Shown here one piece after another: positions 35,519 through 44,535 of a stretch of DNA of 64,000 bases. The DNA comes from Salinibacterium sp. SWN248 (GTDB lineage: Bacteria > Actinomycetota > Actinomycetes > Actinomycetales > Microbacteriaceae). The notes under the pieces were generated by a model, which was not told the origin of the DNA, ran no database searches, and saw nothing but the letters and a program-made list of their open reading frames with translations. The stretch lies in assembly GCF_015864575.1 (NCBI RefSeq), contig NZ_JADYWW010000001.1:930001-994000 (forward strand). The letters are read 5' to 3'. Numbering within the stretch: the first letter of the stretch is position 1; each line of letters starts with the position of its first letter. Both the position numbers and the translations under genes were made by a program.

Positions 35519-36598
35519 TTACTTCATCGCGGCTACGGCGGCCAACGCTTTCTCGTAGAGCGAGTCCGAGATGGGGGCCGAACCGGCGGAGGCGGCAGCA
35601 GCCTGCTGGCCTTCCGGACTGATCACGTAATTGAGGTAGCCCGTGATGACATCCAGCCGGTCGGTGGAAGCATATTCGTTGCAGGCGATGAGGTAACTGA
35701 TGAGCACTACCGGGTACACGCCGCTGGCGGTGGATGCTCGGTCGATGTCGACCGCAAAGTCTGTGTCGCCACGGCCTTCCCCAAACGGTGAGACATCGAC
35801 GATCGCTGCGGCTGCTTCTGCCGAGTAGGAGACGTACTCGTCACCGACCTTGACGGCGACGGTGCCGAGGTCGCCGGCGCGCGAGGCATCGGCGTAGCCA
35901 ATCGTGCCGGTGCCGTTGGTGACAGCATCCACAACACCGGATGTTTGCGGTGCCGCTTCACCGCCGAACTCGAGCGGCCATTTCTCGATTGAGCCACTTG
36001 TCCAGGCGTCGGGTGCTGCGCCAGAGAGGTAGTCGGTGAAGTTGGCGGTGGTGCCCGAGTCATCGGCGCGGTGTACGGCGGTGATGTTCAGGCTGGGCAG
36101 TTCAACGGTGGGATTTTGCTCGGTGATGGCCGCGTCATCCCACTGATCGATCTCGCCCGTAAAGATGCCAGCGATGGTCTCGGCGTCGAGGTTAAGCGAG
36201 TCGATCCCCTCGAGGTTGAAGATGATGGCAATCGGTGAAATATAGGCAGGGATTTCAAGGATGCCGGTGCCGGGCACGCACGAAACGAAGTCGGCTTCAG
36301 CGATTTCTTCGACCTTGAATGCACGGTCTGATGCCGCGAACACTGCGCCACCACCAATGAAGGTGTCGCGTCCTCCTCCGGAGCCGATGGGGTCGTATTC
36401 GACCGTTGCCGCCACGTTGGCGAGCTGGAAACCTCGAACCCATGCCTCTTGCGCTGCCTGCTGTGACGAGGCGCCGGCGCCGATTATGGTGCCGGAGGGG
36501 CCAGACGCGTCGCTAAGGTCGGTGGGTACACACCCGGTGAGTGCGAGTGCGCTGGTCATCGCGATGATGCTGACGGTGCCGAGGCGGGTGAACTTCAC
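35519..36598 (-). CDS. pstS: Phosphate-binding lipoprotein, copy 2
   Basis: 359 residues. Lipobox ALTGC (Cys23), then the same PstS motifs as copy 1 (TIIGAGASSQQAAQEAWVRG, DPIGSGGGRDTFIGGG, AVHRADDSGTTANFTDYLSG). Most of the sequence lines up with copy 1 without gaps, so this is a tandem duplication with moderate divergence. It has its own 102-bp upstream region with an 18-bp palindrome. A small weak hairpin (CCCCG/CGGGG, 35478-35493) follows its stop. It may differ in phosphate affinity or in regulation. Confidence 0.96.
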   Translation of the reverse strand: MKFTRLGTVSIIAMTSALALTGCVPTDLSDASGPSGTIIGAGASSQQAAQEAWVRGFQLANVAATVEYDPIGSGGGRDTFIGGGAVFAASDRAFKVEEIAEADFVSCVPGTGILEIPAYISPIAIIFNLEGIDSLNLDAETIAGIFTGEIDQWDDAAITEQNPTVELPSLNITAVHRADDSGTTANFTDYLSGAAPDAWTSGSIEKWPLEFGGEAAPQTSGVVDAVTNGTGTIGYADASRAGDLGTVAVKVGDEYVSYSAEAAAAIVDVSPFGEGRGDTDFAVDIDRASTASGVYPVVLISYLIACNEYASTDRLDVITGYLNYVISPEGQQAAAASAGSAPISDSLYEKALAAVAAMK

Positions 36599-36610
36599 TG
36601 GGGTCCCTTC

Positions 36611-36638
36611 GAGAAAATGACGTGCACGTCATTCTCTC
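36611..36638. promoter_or_regulatory. Perfect 18-bp palindrome upstream of the second pstS
   Basis: AATGACGTGCACGTCATT (36616-36633) is a perfect palindrome. One mismatch outside it, four more bases pair (GAGA/TCTC). It lies 13-40 bp upstream of the pstS start and about 64 bp downstream of the mutT1 stop. It could be an operator for a dimeric regulator, or a terminator of the upstream operon without a T-tract. Confidence 0.55.
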
Positions 36639-36701
36639 GCGAATTCCTTAGTAATTCACCGCCCGGCAACCTTGAGGGGCTGCAGGGTGGGCAGGCTTGA
36701 C

Positions 36702-37640
36702 TTAGGACTCGTGGGTCTCCACCGCTACGAGGCGCGGTTTTTTGGAATCGCGGGCAAAGTGCAGCACCGAAAAATCACCGGTGTTGAGCAGGGCCGCTGC
36801 GCGCAACTGGGAGTCGGGCTTTGCCTGGGCGGCTTCGGCGAGCGCCCCCACGATCTGTGGCAATACGGGCCCGTGACTACACAGCACCGCCGTCTGCTGC
36901 TTCTTGAGTCGCTTGGCGACGAGAGCGGTCACCGCTTTGCCGTTGCTTGCGTAGGCGTCTTGGCTCAGATCATCGGTCGCTTTGATCTCGAGTTCAGTGC
37001 GCTGCGCGAGCGGGGTGATTGTGGCGAGGCAGCGTGCTGCGGTGCTGCTCAGGATGCGGTCGGGGGCGAAGGCAGCAATGCTCCCGGCGATGGTGGCAGC
37101 CTGGTCTGTTCCGCGGTGCATGAGCGGGCGGGTGGCATCCGGTCCGTCCCAGGTTTCCCCGGGAACGGCTTTGCCGTGGCGAACGGCGATCATCGCAAAG
37201 GTGCGCGCGTTACCGGCGTCGTAGACAGCCGCGAAGCGATCGAGAATGTCAATGTCGTGGGCGTAGCTGACCTTTTTGCGTGCTTTTGCCAGCGATAACC
37301 ATTCGAGCGAGGAGATTTCGCCGTTGGGGGTGAACTTGGCGCGCTCAAGAATGTGGTCGTTCACTTCGGCAGCCCAGTAGTGCACATACTTGTCGCGGCC
37401 GTTGGCGAGCGTGTAATGCACGTTGCCGAGTGGCACCCCGAGATCGACGCTCAACCCGGTCTCTTCTAAGATCTCGCGCACAGCGGTCTCCGGCAGCATC
37501 TCACCAGGGTCGAGTTTGCCCTTGGGCAGCGAGACGTCCTTATGAACGGTGCGATGCACGAGCAACACTCGCGGTTTGCCGTCGACGACGCGCCAGCAGA
37601 CTATGCCTGCGGCGAGGACCGGAGTGTTCGCGGCGCTCAC
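36702..37640 (-). CDS. Nudix hydrolase / histidine-phosphatase fusion (MutT1 type)
   Basis: 312 residues. An N-terminal Nudix domain has the full box G41-x5-E47-x7-R55-E56-x2-E59-E60-x-G62. A C-terminal phosphoglycerate-mutase-like domain begins with [13 protein letters not shown] at about residue 163 and has a later active-site histidine (SHGPVLP). This matches mycobacterial MutT1, which hydrolyses 8-oxo-GTP and 8-oxo-dGTP and dinucleoside polyphosphates. GTG start overlaps the ppk stop (GTGA), so it is translated with polyphosphate kinase. Confidence 0.9.
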   Translation of the reverse strand: MSAANTPVLAAGIVCWRVVDGKPRVLLVHRTVHKDVSLPKGKLDPGEMLPETAVREILEETGLSVDLGVPLGNVHYTLANGRDKYVHYWAAEVNDHILERAKFTPNGEISSLEWLSLAKARKKVSYAHDIDILDRFAAVYDAGNARTFAMIAVRHGKAVPGETWDGPDATRPLMHRGTDQAATIAGSIAAFAPDRILSSTAARCLATITPLAQRTELEIKATDDLSQDAYASNGKAVTALVAKRLKKQQTAVLCSHGPVLPQIVGALAEAAQAKPDSQLRAAALLNTGDFSVLHFARDSKKPRLVAVETHES

Positions 37641-39817
37641 CGGCGAGACCCTCCTCGTTTGCGCTGCGTTATTCGCTTCATAAGAACATTCTGCATGTCA
37701 TTGAGGGGTTCACCGGTCTCTGAGCGGCCGTGGCGCACCCAATCGCCTGCCGCATCGAGCCACCACGAGGAGGTCTCTTCGTCGACGGCGAGGTCGAACA
37801 TGTACTCGAGTTCCGCGATGTCGTCGGGTTCGACGATGCGCACAAGGGCTTCAACGCGACGGTCGAGGTTGCGGTGCATCATGTCAGAACTGCCGATGTA
37901 CACCTGAGGGTCTCCGCTGTTGTGGAACGCAAATACTCGCGAGTGCTCCAAGTAGCGACCGAGGACCGAGCGCACCCGAATGTTTTCGCTGAGGCCGGGA
38001 ACTCCCGCCCGCAGGGAACAAATCCCGCGCACCACGATGTCGATCGGAACGCCAGCATTGCTCGCCCGGTAGAGCGCGTCAATGATCGCCTCATCCACCA
38101 TCGAGTTCAATTTGATGCGGATGCCTGATGGCAGGCCTTCGCGAGCGTTGGCGGCTTCGTTCTCAATCTGCTTGATGAGGCCCTTGCGCAGATGGCGCGG
38201 AGCCACCAGAAGCCGCTTGAACTTCTTCTCGATCGCGTAGCCCGAGAGCTCGTTGAAGAGTCTCGTGAGGTCTTTTCCGACTTGATCGTCGGCCGTGAGC
38301 AGCCCCAGGTCTTCATAGAGGCGGCTGGTCTTCGGGTTGTAGTTTCCCGTGCCGATGTGGGCGTAGTGACGAAGCTTGCCCTCTTCTTGGCGCACCACGA
38401 GCGCGAGCTTGCAGTGGGTTTTGAGGCCGACGAGTCCGTACACGACGTGCACTCCGGCTTTCTCTAGCTTGCGAGCCCACGAGATGTTCGCGGTCTCGTC
38501 GAAGCGCGCCTTGATCTCGACAAGCGCCAGAACCGCTTTCCCGGCCTCCGCAGCGTCAATGAGCGCCTCGACGATGGGGCTGTCACCACTGGTGCGATAC
38601 AACGTCTGCTTGATGGCCAGCACGTTGGGGTCAGCGGCAGCCTGCTCGAGAAACGCCTGAACACTCGTGGAGAACGACTCGTAGGGGTGGTGCAGCAGGA
38701 TGTCTTTGCGTGCGATCGCCCGGAAGATGTCCGCCCGCTCATTGCCCTCGGTCGGCATGAGGCTGCGACTCGTGATCGGCACGTGGCGCGGATACTTCAG
38801 CTTGGGGCGGTCGATGCCGGCGAGCTGAAAGAGTCCGCTGAGATTCAGTGGTGCCGGAAGGCGATAGACCTCTTGCTCGGTGATCTTGAGCTCGCGAACG
38901 AGCAAGCCGAGCGTGACGTCATCCATGTCGTCGGTGATTTCGAGCCGGATGGGCGGCCCAAAGCGACGGTTGAGAATCTGCTTCTCGAGCGACTTGATGA
39001 GATTCTCCGACTCATCTTCGTCAACGTTGACATCTTCGTTGCGGGTAACGCGAAACTCGTGGTGCGCCAGAATCTCCATACCGGGGAACAGGGCGCCCAG
39101 GTGATTGGAGATCAGATCTTCGAGCGGGATGTAGCGCAGCTGGTCGCTGCCATCATCCGGCAATTGGATGAAGCGCGGCAGAACGCTCGGCACTTTCAGG
39201 CGCGCGAACTCTTCTTTTTGGGTCTTCGGGTTACGCACTCGAATCGACAGGTTGAGCGAGAGCCCCGAAATGTAGGGGAACGGATGCGCGGGGTCGACCG
39301 CCAGCGGCATCAGCACGGGAAAAATCTGATTGGAGAAGATGTCGTGAACGCGCTCGCGGTCTTCCGGCCCGAGATCGGCCCACGTTTCGATATGGATGCC
39401 CTCGGAATCCAGTGCAGGCTTCACACTGTTGCGAAACTCGGCAGCGTGGCGCTCTTGCAGGGCGTGGGCGGCAGCACTCAGTTCTTCGAGAACCTCTGCC
39501 GGCGCCCGGCCGGTGTTGCTTGGCACGGCAAGCCCCGTGTCGATACGGCGCTTGAGGCCAGCAACGCGCACCATGAAAAACTCATCGAGGTTGCTCGCAA
39601 AGATGGCCAAGAAGTTGGCGCGTTCGAGCAGGGGCAGAGACTCGTCTTCGGCTAGTTCGAGCACGCGCTGGTTGAAGGCTAGCCAGCTCAATTCCCGATC
39701 AAGGTAGCGATCGTAAATCAGCGTTCCATCATCAACACTCGACGACTCGTCATTGTCGTACTCGTCAAGCGAGTCCGTTGCAGAGCTCGGGTCGACGATC
39801 GCGGTCTCGTTGTCCAT
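37637..39817 (-). CDS. ppk: Polyphosphate kinase
   Basis: 726 residues, all four PPK1 domains. Landmarks: [19 protein letters not shown] (N-domain), [17 protein letters not shown], then [24 protein letters not shown] (autophosphorylated His) and [25 protein letters not shown]. It makes polyphosphate from ATP in the cytosol and fits the phosphate island. ATG 39817 follows AGGATGAGGGG. The longer frame from 39865 adds residues unlike PPK. An acidic N-terminal tail (about 35 residues) precedes the core. Confidence 0.96.
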   Translation of the reverse strand: MDNETAIVDPSSATDSLDEYDNDESSSVDDGTLIYDRYLDRELSWLAFNQRVLELAEDESLPLLERANFLAIFASNLDEFFMVRVAGLKRRIDTGLAVPSNTGRAPAEVLEELSAAAHALQERHAAEFRNSVKPALDSEGIHIETWADLGPEDRERVHDIFSNQIFPVLMPLAVDPAHPFPYISGLSLNLSIRVRNPKTQKEEFARLKVPSVLPRFIQLPDDGSDQLRYIPLEDLISNHLGALFPGMEILAHHEFRVTRNEDVNVDEDESENLIKSLEKQILNRRFGPPIRLEITDDMDDVTLGLLVRELKITEQEVYRLPAPLNLSGLFQLAGIDRPKLKYPRHVPITSRSLMPTEGNERADIFRAIARKDILLHHPYESFSTSVQAFLEQAAADPNVLAIKQTLYRTSGDSPIVEALIDAAEAGKAVLALVEIKARFDETANISWARKLEKAGVHVVYGLVGLKTHCKLALVVRQEEGKLRHYAHIGTGNYNPKTSRLYEDLGLLTADDQVGKDLTRLFNELSGYAIEKKFKRLLVAPRHLRKGLIKQIENEAANAREGLPSGIRIKLNSMVDEAIIDALYRASNAGVPIDIVVRGICSLRAGVPGLSENIRVRSVLGRYLEHSRVFAFHNSGDPQVYIGSSDMMHRNLDRRVEALVRIVEPDDIAELEYMFDLAVDEETSSWWLDAAGDWVRHGRSETGEPLNDMQNVLMKRITQRKRGGSRR

Positions 39818-39891
39818 CCCCTCATCCTGCCACTGAGTGATGAACAACTGATTAACTCCGCCCACACTGGGAGGCAGTTGATAGCGCTTTG

Positions 39892-40623
39892 CTAGACAGC
39901 GATACTTTGCTGATCGATGTCGGCGGTGGAACTAGTTACTACATCTACGGCGGGGGCTTTTTCTATCTCTTCCGCGATATTGAAGCAGTAACCAACGTTG
40001 CGTACGGTGCCGATGAGCGATTCGAGATCCCCGAGCTTGGCGCGCAAGCGACGCACGTGCACGTCTACCGTGCGGGTTCCACCGAAGTAGTCGTAACCCC
40101 AAACTTCGCTCAAGAGCTGCTCACGCGTGAAAACATGCGAGGGGTGTGAGGCCAAGAAGCGCAGCAATTCGAACTCTTTGAAGGTGAGGTCGAGAGAGCG
40201 GTCGCGCGCCTTCGCCGAGTAGCTGGCTTCGTCGATGACGATTCCGGATGCGCGAATCTTCGAGGCGGAACTCTCACCTTCGCGGCGGGCCAGTGCCAAC
40301 CGGATGCGAGCATCCACTTCGGCTGGTCCGGCGCCTGCAACGAGGAAGTCGTCGATATGCCACTGGTGATTGACGGCCGCCAGGCCGCCGTCGGTGACAA
40401 TGGCGAACAACGGAACTGCAATCCCGCTGGAGTTGAGCACGTTGCACAGCCCTTTGGCTGCCGCAAGATTTGTGGTCGCGTCGACCATGATGAGGTCTGT
40501 CGTTGGGGCGGCAACAAGAGTTGCAGGCGCAGCAACGACCACCTCCACCGTATGGCTGAGCAATCCCAGGGCTGGGAGTGGTTCAACGTCGGGCGCAGAG
40601 CTAAGCATCAAGATGTGTGCCAT
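39892..40623 (-). CDS. glnR: OmpR-type regulator, GlnR-like
   Basis: 243 residues. The N-terminal receiver-like domain lacks the usual acidic pocket; it has [17 protein letters not shown] (Asp48) in the phosphoacceptor position, then [20 protein letters not shown], which resembles GlnR. The C-terminal winged helix has [31 protein letters not shown] and [14 protein letters not shown]. GlnR controls nitrogen assimilation genes in actinobacteria. An acidic tail of about 30 residues follows. Start at ATG 40623. It lies upstream of ppk, on the same strand. Confidence 0.85.
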   Translation of the reverse strand: MAHILMLSSAPDVEPLPALGLLSHTVEVVVAAPATLVAAPTTDLIMVDATTNLAAAKGLCNVLNSSGIAVPLFAIVTDGGLAAVNHQWHIDDFLVAGAGPAEVDARIRLALARREGESSASKIRASGIVIDEASYSAKARDRSLDLTFKEFELLRFLASHPSHVFTREQLLSEVWGYDYFGGTRTVDVHVRRLRAKLGDLESLIGTVRNVGYCFNIAEEIEKAPAVDVVTSSTADIDQQSIAV

Positions 40624-40709
40624 ATGGCCTCCCCACTGCGTGAAAGGAATTCTACCGCGTGCTTGCGCTCTCCCCTGACGGGGCCCGGCTTCGCACATTC
40701 GTCGATACG

Positions 40710-40973
40710 ATGGGGAGCATGACTTGGCAAAAGTGGAGCGTCGTGCCCGTATGGGCGTTAAGCCTTATTGGTGCCGTCATTGTTGGTGTCTTCGAGGCAC
40801 CGGAGCTGCGAGTGACGTGGCTGGCGATTGTGCTGGCGGCCTGCGTAATCCTTACTTTCGTTATCCAGTTGATAATTCACCGTAAAGAGGGATTCGTGGC
40901 GCGAGCCACCGCCAGCATGGTTGGCGCGCTTGGCATCGTCGCGGCCTCTACCGCGATTTTCGCTCTGATTTAG
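40710..40973 (+). CDS. Small three-helix membrane protein, hypothetical
   Basis: 87 residues with three hydrophobic helices (about 11-28, 36-54, 66-85) and KEGF between helices 2 and 3. It is divergent from the GlnR gene. ATG 40710 was chosen; an ATG at 40719 with GGGAG just upstream is also possible. It looks like the small membrane proteins found near FABP and YgfZ genes in actinobacteria. No function can be given. Confidence 0.65.
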   Translation: MGSMTWQKWSVVPVWALSLIGAVIVGVFEAPELRVTWLAIVLAACVILTFVIQLIIHRKEGFVARATASMVGALGIVAASTAIFALI

Positions 40974-41006
40974 TGCGGTTCGGCTGCACAGGGATAGGAT
41001 TAGTAC

Positions 41007-41117
41007 ATGCTTCTCGCACTTGAGCTCTTCTTCGTTGGCCTTCTTGGTCTCGCGACGCTGTCAATCGGCTACGTGTCGGTTGTCGTTGTCTACAACCTCT
41101 TTCGCGGCCAGCGCTAA
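41007..41117 (+). CDS. Very small membrane protein (36 aa), hypothetical
   Basis: A frame starting ATG 41007 encodes one hydrophobic helix (about residues 8-29) and ends YNLFRGQR. AGGGATAGGATTAGTAC lies before it. It sits between two real genes on the same strand, 13 bp before the next, so translation is likely, but a frame of this length could be chance. Confidence 0.45.
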   Translation: MLLALELFFVGLLGLATLSIGYVSVVVVYNLFRGQR

Positions 41118-41129
41118 CCGCGCCGCATC

Positions 41130-41726
41130 GTGATTGAGCTAGACACCTCCGGCCCCGCTGAACTCGCGCCACTTTCGTGGCTCGTTGGACTGTGGGAAGG
41201 CACTGGCATCGTCGACTATAAGTTCGGCGAAGAGTCACGCAGCGTCGAATTTGGGCAGCGCATCAGCTTCACTCACGACGGTCTTCCGCACCTCAACTAC
41301 AACTCGTACACGTGGTTGCTTGACGACAAGCAAACTCCGCACGTCACCGAAACCGGGTACTGGCGACTTCGCCGTCCCGCCACCGAGGGAGACCCCGGTC
41401 CCGGCCTGTTGCCCGCGATCGGCGAACGACCCTACGGCACGGCTGACGACGTCGAAACGCTGCGCACAGCCGACGGCGGCTTTGAAATCGAAGTATCGAT
41501 CGTGCATCCAAGTGGCATCAACGAGTTTTATATCGGCGAAGTGAAAGGGCCACGCATCGATCTGGCTACCGACGCCGTGATGCGCACCGAAAGCGCCAAA
41601 GAGTACACGGCAGCTACTCGCATGTACGGCCTCGTGGAAGGCCACTTGCTCTGGGCGTGGGATATTGCCGCGCTCGGCCAAGATCTCCGCACGCACGCTT
41701 CAGGAAGACTCGCTCGTGTCGAATAA
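41130..41726 (+). CDS. FABP-family haem protein (nitrobindin-like)
   Basis: 198 residues of the THAP4/FABP beta-barrel family. The motif G-L-W-E-G-T-G at about 24-30 (GxWxGxG) is present. The rest (FGQRISFTHDGLPHLNYNS, ETGYWRLRRP, EFYIGEVKGPRI) matches actinobacterial nitrobindins, which bind haem and isomerise peroxynitrite. The start is GTG 41130. The stop overlaps the YgfZ start by ten bases. Function is by family. Confidence 0.87.
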   Translation: MIELDTSGPAELAPLSWLVGLWEGTGIVDYKFGEESRSVEFGQRISFTHDGLPHLNYNSYTWLLDDKQTPHVTETGYWRLRRPATEGDPGPGLLPAIGERPYGTADDVETLRTADGGFEIEVSIVHPSGINEFYIGEVKGPRIDLATDAVMRTESAKEYTAATRMYGLVEGHLLWAWDIAALGQDLRTHASGRLARVE

Positions 41727-42789
41727 TTCCTTTGCGGCTCGGCCCGGTGCGGTCGGAACCCCTCCCGAGCATTACGGAAACCCGTTTGGCGAGCAACGCG
41801 CTCTTGTCGAGGGGCGTTCCATTGTCGAGCTTGCCGACCGCGCAGTCATCACGATCACCGGTCCCGACCGGCTCACGTGGCTCGATTCTCTGACGACACA
41901 GTCGCTCAAGGGGCTTCAGCCCGGAGAGAGCGCCGAAACGCTGTTGTTGAACCCCAACGGTCGCGTTGAGCACGCCATGCGCCTTGTTGACGATGGCGAG
42001 ACCGTCTGGTTGCTTGTCGATGGCTCGCAACGCGAGGCGCTCGCCGCCTGGTTCGATCGCATGCGCTTCATGCTGCGCGTCGAAATTGCCGACCGCAGCG
42101 TCGACTTCATGACGATTGGCAGTTTCGGCACCTCGCTTGAGCTTCCCGTTGCCGTCTCGCGCGACACCGCACTTGACTGGCACGATCCGTGGGCAACCGT
42201 GACTCGTGGCGGGCACCAGTACTCCACAACTGATGCGCACCCGGCTGCCACCTGGAACTACCGTGAATCACTCGTCGCAGCCGACGCCGACCTCAGCGGT
42301 TTCGCCGCCGCAGGATCGCTCGCCGTCGACGCACTCCGCATTGCTGCCTGGCGCCCGGGCTACAGCTCCGAAGTCGACGACCGTACTATCCCGCACGAAC
42401 TCGACTGGATGCGCTCCGCCGTGCACCTCAACAAGGGTTGCTACCGCGGGCAAGAGACAGTGGCCAAGGTGCACAACCTTGGGCACCCGCCTCGTCGCCT
42501 TGTGATGCTGCACCTCGACGGCTCTGAGGGCGCACTGCCCGAAGCGGGTGCCGAAGTGAAACTGGGCGAAAAGACTGTCGGCAGCGTCACCGCTTCCGCA
42601 CGACACTTTGAGCTGGGACCCATCGCTCTCGCCGTGATCAAACGGGGAGTGAATGCCGCGGAGACTCTGGCTGTTGCCTCCGACATCGGTGAGATCGCCG
42701 CAGCGCAAGAAGTGATCGTTCCGCCTGACGCGGGTGCCGAAGCCAACGTGCCGCGCCTGCCTCGGCTCGGAGCCGTCACTCGCGGCTAG
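41716..42789 (+). CDS. ygfZ: YgfZ/GcvT-family folate-binding protein
   Basis: 357 residues. The YgfZ signature KGCYRGQETVAK (about 254-265), with the conserved Cys, and a GcvT-like fold (LTWLDSLTTQSLKGL) are present. It acts in folate-dependent maintenance of iron-sulfur enzymes in other bacteria. Start GTG 41716 lies inside the end of the FABP gene, a shared order in actinobacteria. It is followed by gpmA after 102 bp. Confidence 0.9.
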   Translation: MSNNSFAARPGAVGTPPEHYGNPFGEQRALVEGRSIVELADRAVITITGPDRLTWLDSLTTQSLKGLQPGESAETLLLNPNGRVEHAMRLVDDGETVWLLVDGSQREALAAWFDRMRFMLRVEIADRSVDFMTIGSFGTSLELPVAVSRDTALDWHDPWATVTRGGHQYSTTDAHPAATWNYRESLVAADADLSGFAAAGSLAVDALRIAAWRPGYSSEVDDRTIPHELDWMRSAVHLNKGCYRGQETVAKVHNLGHPPRRLVMLHLDGSEGALPEAGAEVKLGEKTVGSVTASARHFELGPIALAVIKRGVNAAETLAVASDIGEIAAAQEVIVPPDAGAEANVPRLPRLGAVTRG

Positions 42790-42891
42790 CACCATCCATT
42801 CGCTGTCCACAGTCCAGGCGACTCTGAACGTTCATTGCGAGTGACCTGTCATGGATGCACGTAACGTCGCTGTTCTCGGTACTCTTGAGAT

Positions 42892-43635
42892 ATGACTCAC
42901 ACCCTGATTTTGTTGCGCCACGGCAACTCCGAATGGAACCAAAAGAACCTCTTCACCGGATGGGTGGATGTCGGGCTCACCGATCAAGGCCGCACCGAAG
43001 CGAACCGCGCAGGCGAGCTCATCGCCGCGTTCGACAAGCAGCCTGACGTTCAGTACACCTCGCTGTTGAAGCGTGCGATCCACACCGCAAACATCGCGTT
43101 GCAGGTTGCTGACCTCGACTGGCTGCCCGTGAAGCGCTCATGGCGACTCAATGAACGCCACTACGGCGCTCTGCAAGGCAAAGACAAGGCGCAGACTCTC
43201 GAAGAGTTTGGCGAAGAGAAGTTCATGACCTGGCGCCGTAGCTTTGATGTACCGCCGCCCCCGCTCGACGACGATGCTGAGTACAGCCAGGTTCACGACC
43301 GCCGCTACGTCGGCATCGACGGCGAGATCCCTCGCACCGAGAGCCTCAAGCTCGTGATCGACCGCATGTTGCCCTACTGGGAGTCGGACATCACCAAGGA
43401 CCTCGCCGCCGGCAAGACCGTGCTCGTCACTGCCCACGGCAACTCGCTGCGCGCGCTCGTGAAGCACCTCGATGGCATCTCGGATGACGACATCGCGAGC
43501 CTCAACATCCCGACCGGTATCCCGTTGGTGTACGAACTCGACGACAACTTCATGCCGATCAAGCCGGCCTACTACCTCGACCCCGAAGCAGCAGCAGCCG
43601 GTGCTGCCGCTGTTGCGTCGCAGGGCAAAAAGTAG
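42892..43635 (+). CDS. gpmA: 2,3-bisphosphoglycerate-dependent phosphoglycerate mutase
   Basis: 247 residues. The phosphohistidine motif [10 protein letters not shown] has His10, the acid/base Glu lies in [14 protein letters not shown] (about 85-98), and the second His is in [11 protein letters not shown] (about 180-190). It interconverts 3- and 2-phosphoglycerate in glycolysis. The order gpm-(phoU)-senX3-regX3 is conserved in actinobacteria. Followed by a terminator at 43661-43699. Confidence 0.96.
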   Translation: MTHTLILLRHGNSEWNQKNLFTGWVDVGLTDQGRTEANRAGELIAAFDKQPDVQYTSLLKRAIHTANIALQVADLDWLPVKRSWRLNERHYGALQGKDKAQTLEEFGEEKFMTWRRSFDVPPPPLDDDAEYSQVHDRRYVGIDGEIPRTESLKLVIDRMLPYWESDITKDLAAGKTVLVTAHGNSLRALVKHLDGISDDDIASLNIPTGIPLVYELDDNFMPIKPAYYLDPEAAAAGAAAVASQGKK

Positions 43636-43660
43636 CCTTCAGCCCACGCACGCTTAACGC

Positions 43661-43699
43661 ACAAAGCCCCGACGAGAACGAATCTCGTCGGGGCTTTGT
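43661..43699. terminator. Terminator after gpmA
   Basis: A perfect 17-bp stem (ACAAAGCCCCGACGAGA with its complement) and a 5-base loop between the convergent gpmA and phoU genes. It is likely to end both. Confidence 0.9.
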
Positions 43700-43714
43700 C
43701 GCGGAGTGACGGGG

Positions 43715-44368
43715 TTAGTCGTCTGTCGGAACCCAGTCGCCGGTAGCAAGGTACTGAACCTTCTTGGCGATGGAGACCGCGTGGTCTGCGAAGCGCTCGT
43801 GGTAGCGAGACGCCAGAGTGGCATCGACGGTATCAACCGCTGCGCCCTTCCACGTCTCACCGAGCACCTTGTCGAAGACGCTCAAGTGCAGCGCGTCGAT
43901 CCTGTCGTCGTCGTTGCGAATCTCTTCAGCAACGCGCACGTCTTCATGCTTGAGCAGCTCGACCAGCTTGTTGGCAACCGCGACATCGAGTGCACCGAGT
44001 TCTGCGAAGGTTCCTCGCAGCGACTTCGGCACAACCTTGTCGGGGAAGCGGTAACGCGCAAGCTGAGCAATGTGCTCAGCCATGTCACCCATGCGCTCGA
44101 GTGAAGCGCTGATGCGCAGGGCGCTCACTACAATCCTCAAGTCGCGGGCGACTGGTTGTTGACGAGCGAGGATATTGATCGCAAGCTCATCGAGTTCGGC
44201 TGCCGCCGCATCAATCTGGTCGTCGTCTGCGATCACTGCTTCTGCCAGTGATACATCCGACTCATTAAATGCTTTTGTGGCGTTGTCGATCGACACCGCC
44301 ACCAGGCTGGCAATTTCCACGAGGCGATCTTGCACCTCGCGTAGTTCTTGTTGAAATACTTCGCGCAC
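43715..44368 (-). CDS. phoU: Phosphate signalling regulator PhoU
   Basis: 217 residues, two PhoU repeats with the metal-binding E/D-x3-D pattern (VREVFQQELREVQ; ISASLERMGDMAEHIAQLARY; EDVRVAEEIRNDDDRID; YHERFADHAVSIAKKVQYLATGD). It represses the sensor kinase when phosphate is ample. The start is GTG 44368; an in-frame codon at 44410 would add 14 residues unlike PhoU. It is divergent from senX3-regX3, 167 bp away. Confidence 0.95.
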   Translation of the reverse strand: MREVFQQELREVQDRLVEIASLVAVSIDNATKAFNESDVSLAEAVIADDDQIDAAAAELDELAINILARQQPVARDLRIVVSALRISASLERMGDMAEHIAQLARYRFPDKVVPKSLRGTFAELGALDVAVANKLVELLKHEDVRVAEEIRNDDDRIDALHLSVFDKVLGETWKGAAVDTVDATLASRYHERFADHAVSIAKKVQYLATGDWVPTDD

Positions 44369-44400
44369 GCTATCTACGTCCCTTCGATACGGGCATGACG

Positions 44401-44476
44401 AAGCCCGCACGGCTTAGGCCACCCTGCCCGCGTTAGGTTAACAGCAGGTGTTGGCGGCCTGAACTTTATCTGAAGT
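44401..44476. promoter_or_regulatory. PHO-box-like repeats between phoU and senX3
   Basis: GGTTAAC (44436-44442) and GGTGTTG (44447-44453) have the 11-bp period. A second pair CTGAACT / CTGAAGT (44459-44465, 44470-44476) has the same period nearer senX3. The 44401-44455 part matches the pstS upstream element in order and sequence. Binding by RegX3 is inferred; the two pairs might serve the two divergent promoters. Confidence 0.6.
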
Positions 44477-44535
44477 GAGCCCCCGTCGCGAACTTGCGGC
44501 AAGTGAACGCCTCAGATGTAACTAACCTAGTGGCT

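Noticed and set aside
38687-39655. A 322-codon open frame opposite ppk
   Set aside because: The ppk reading is complete with all PPK1 motifs. The opposite frame has none.
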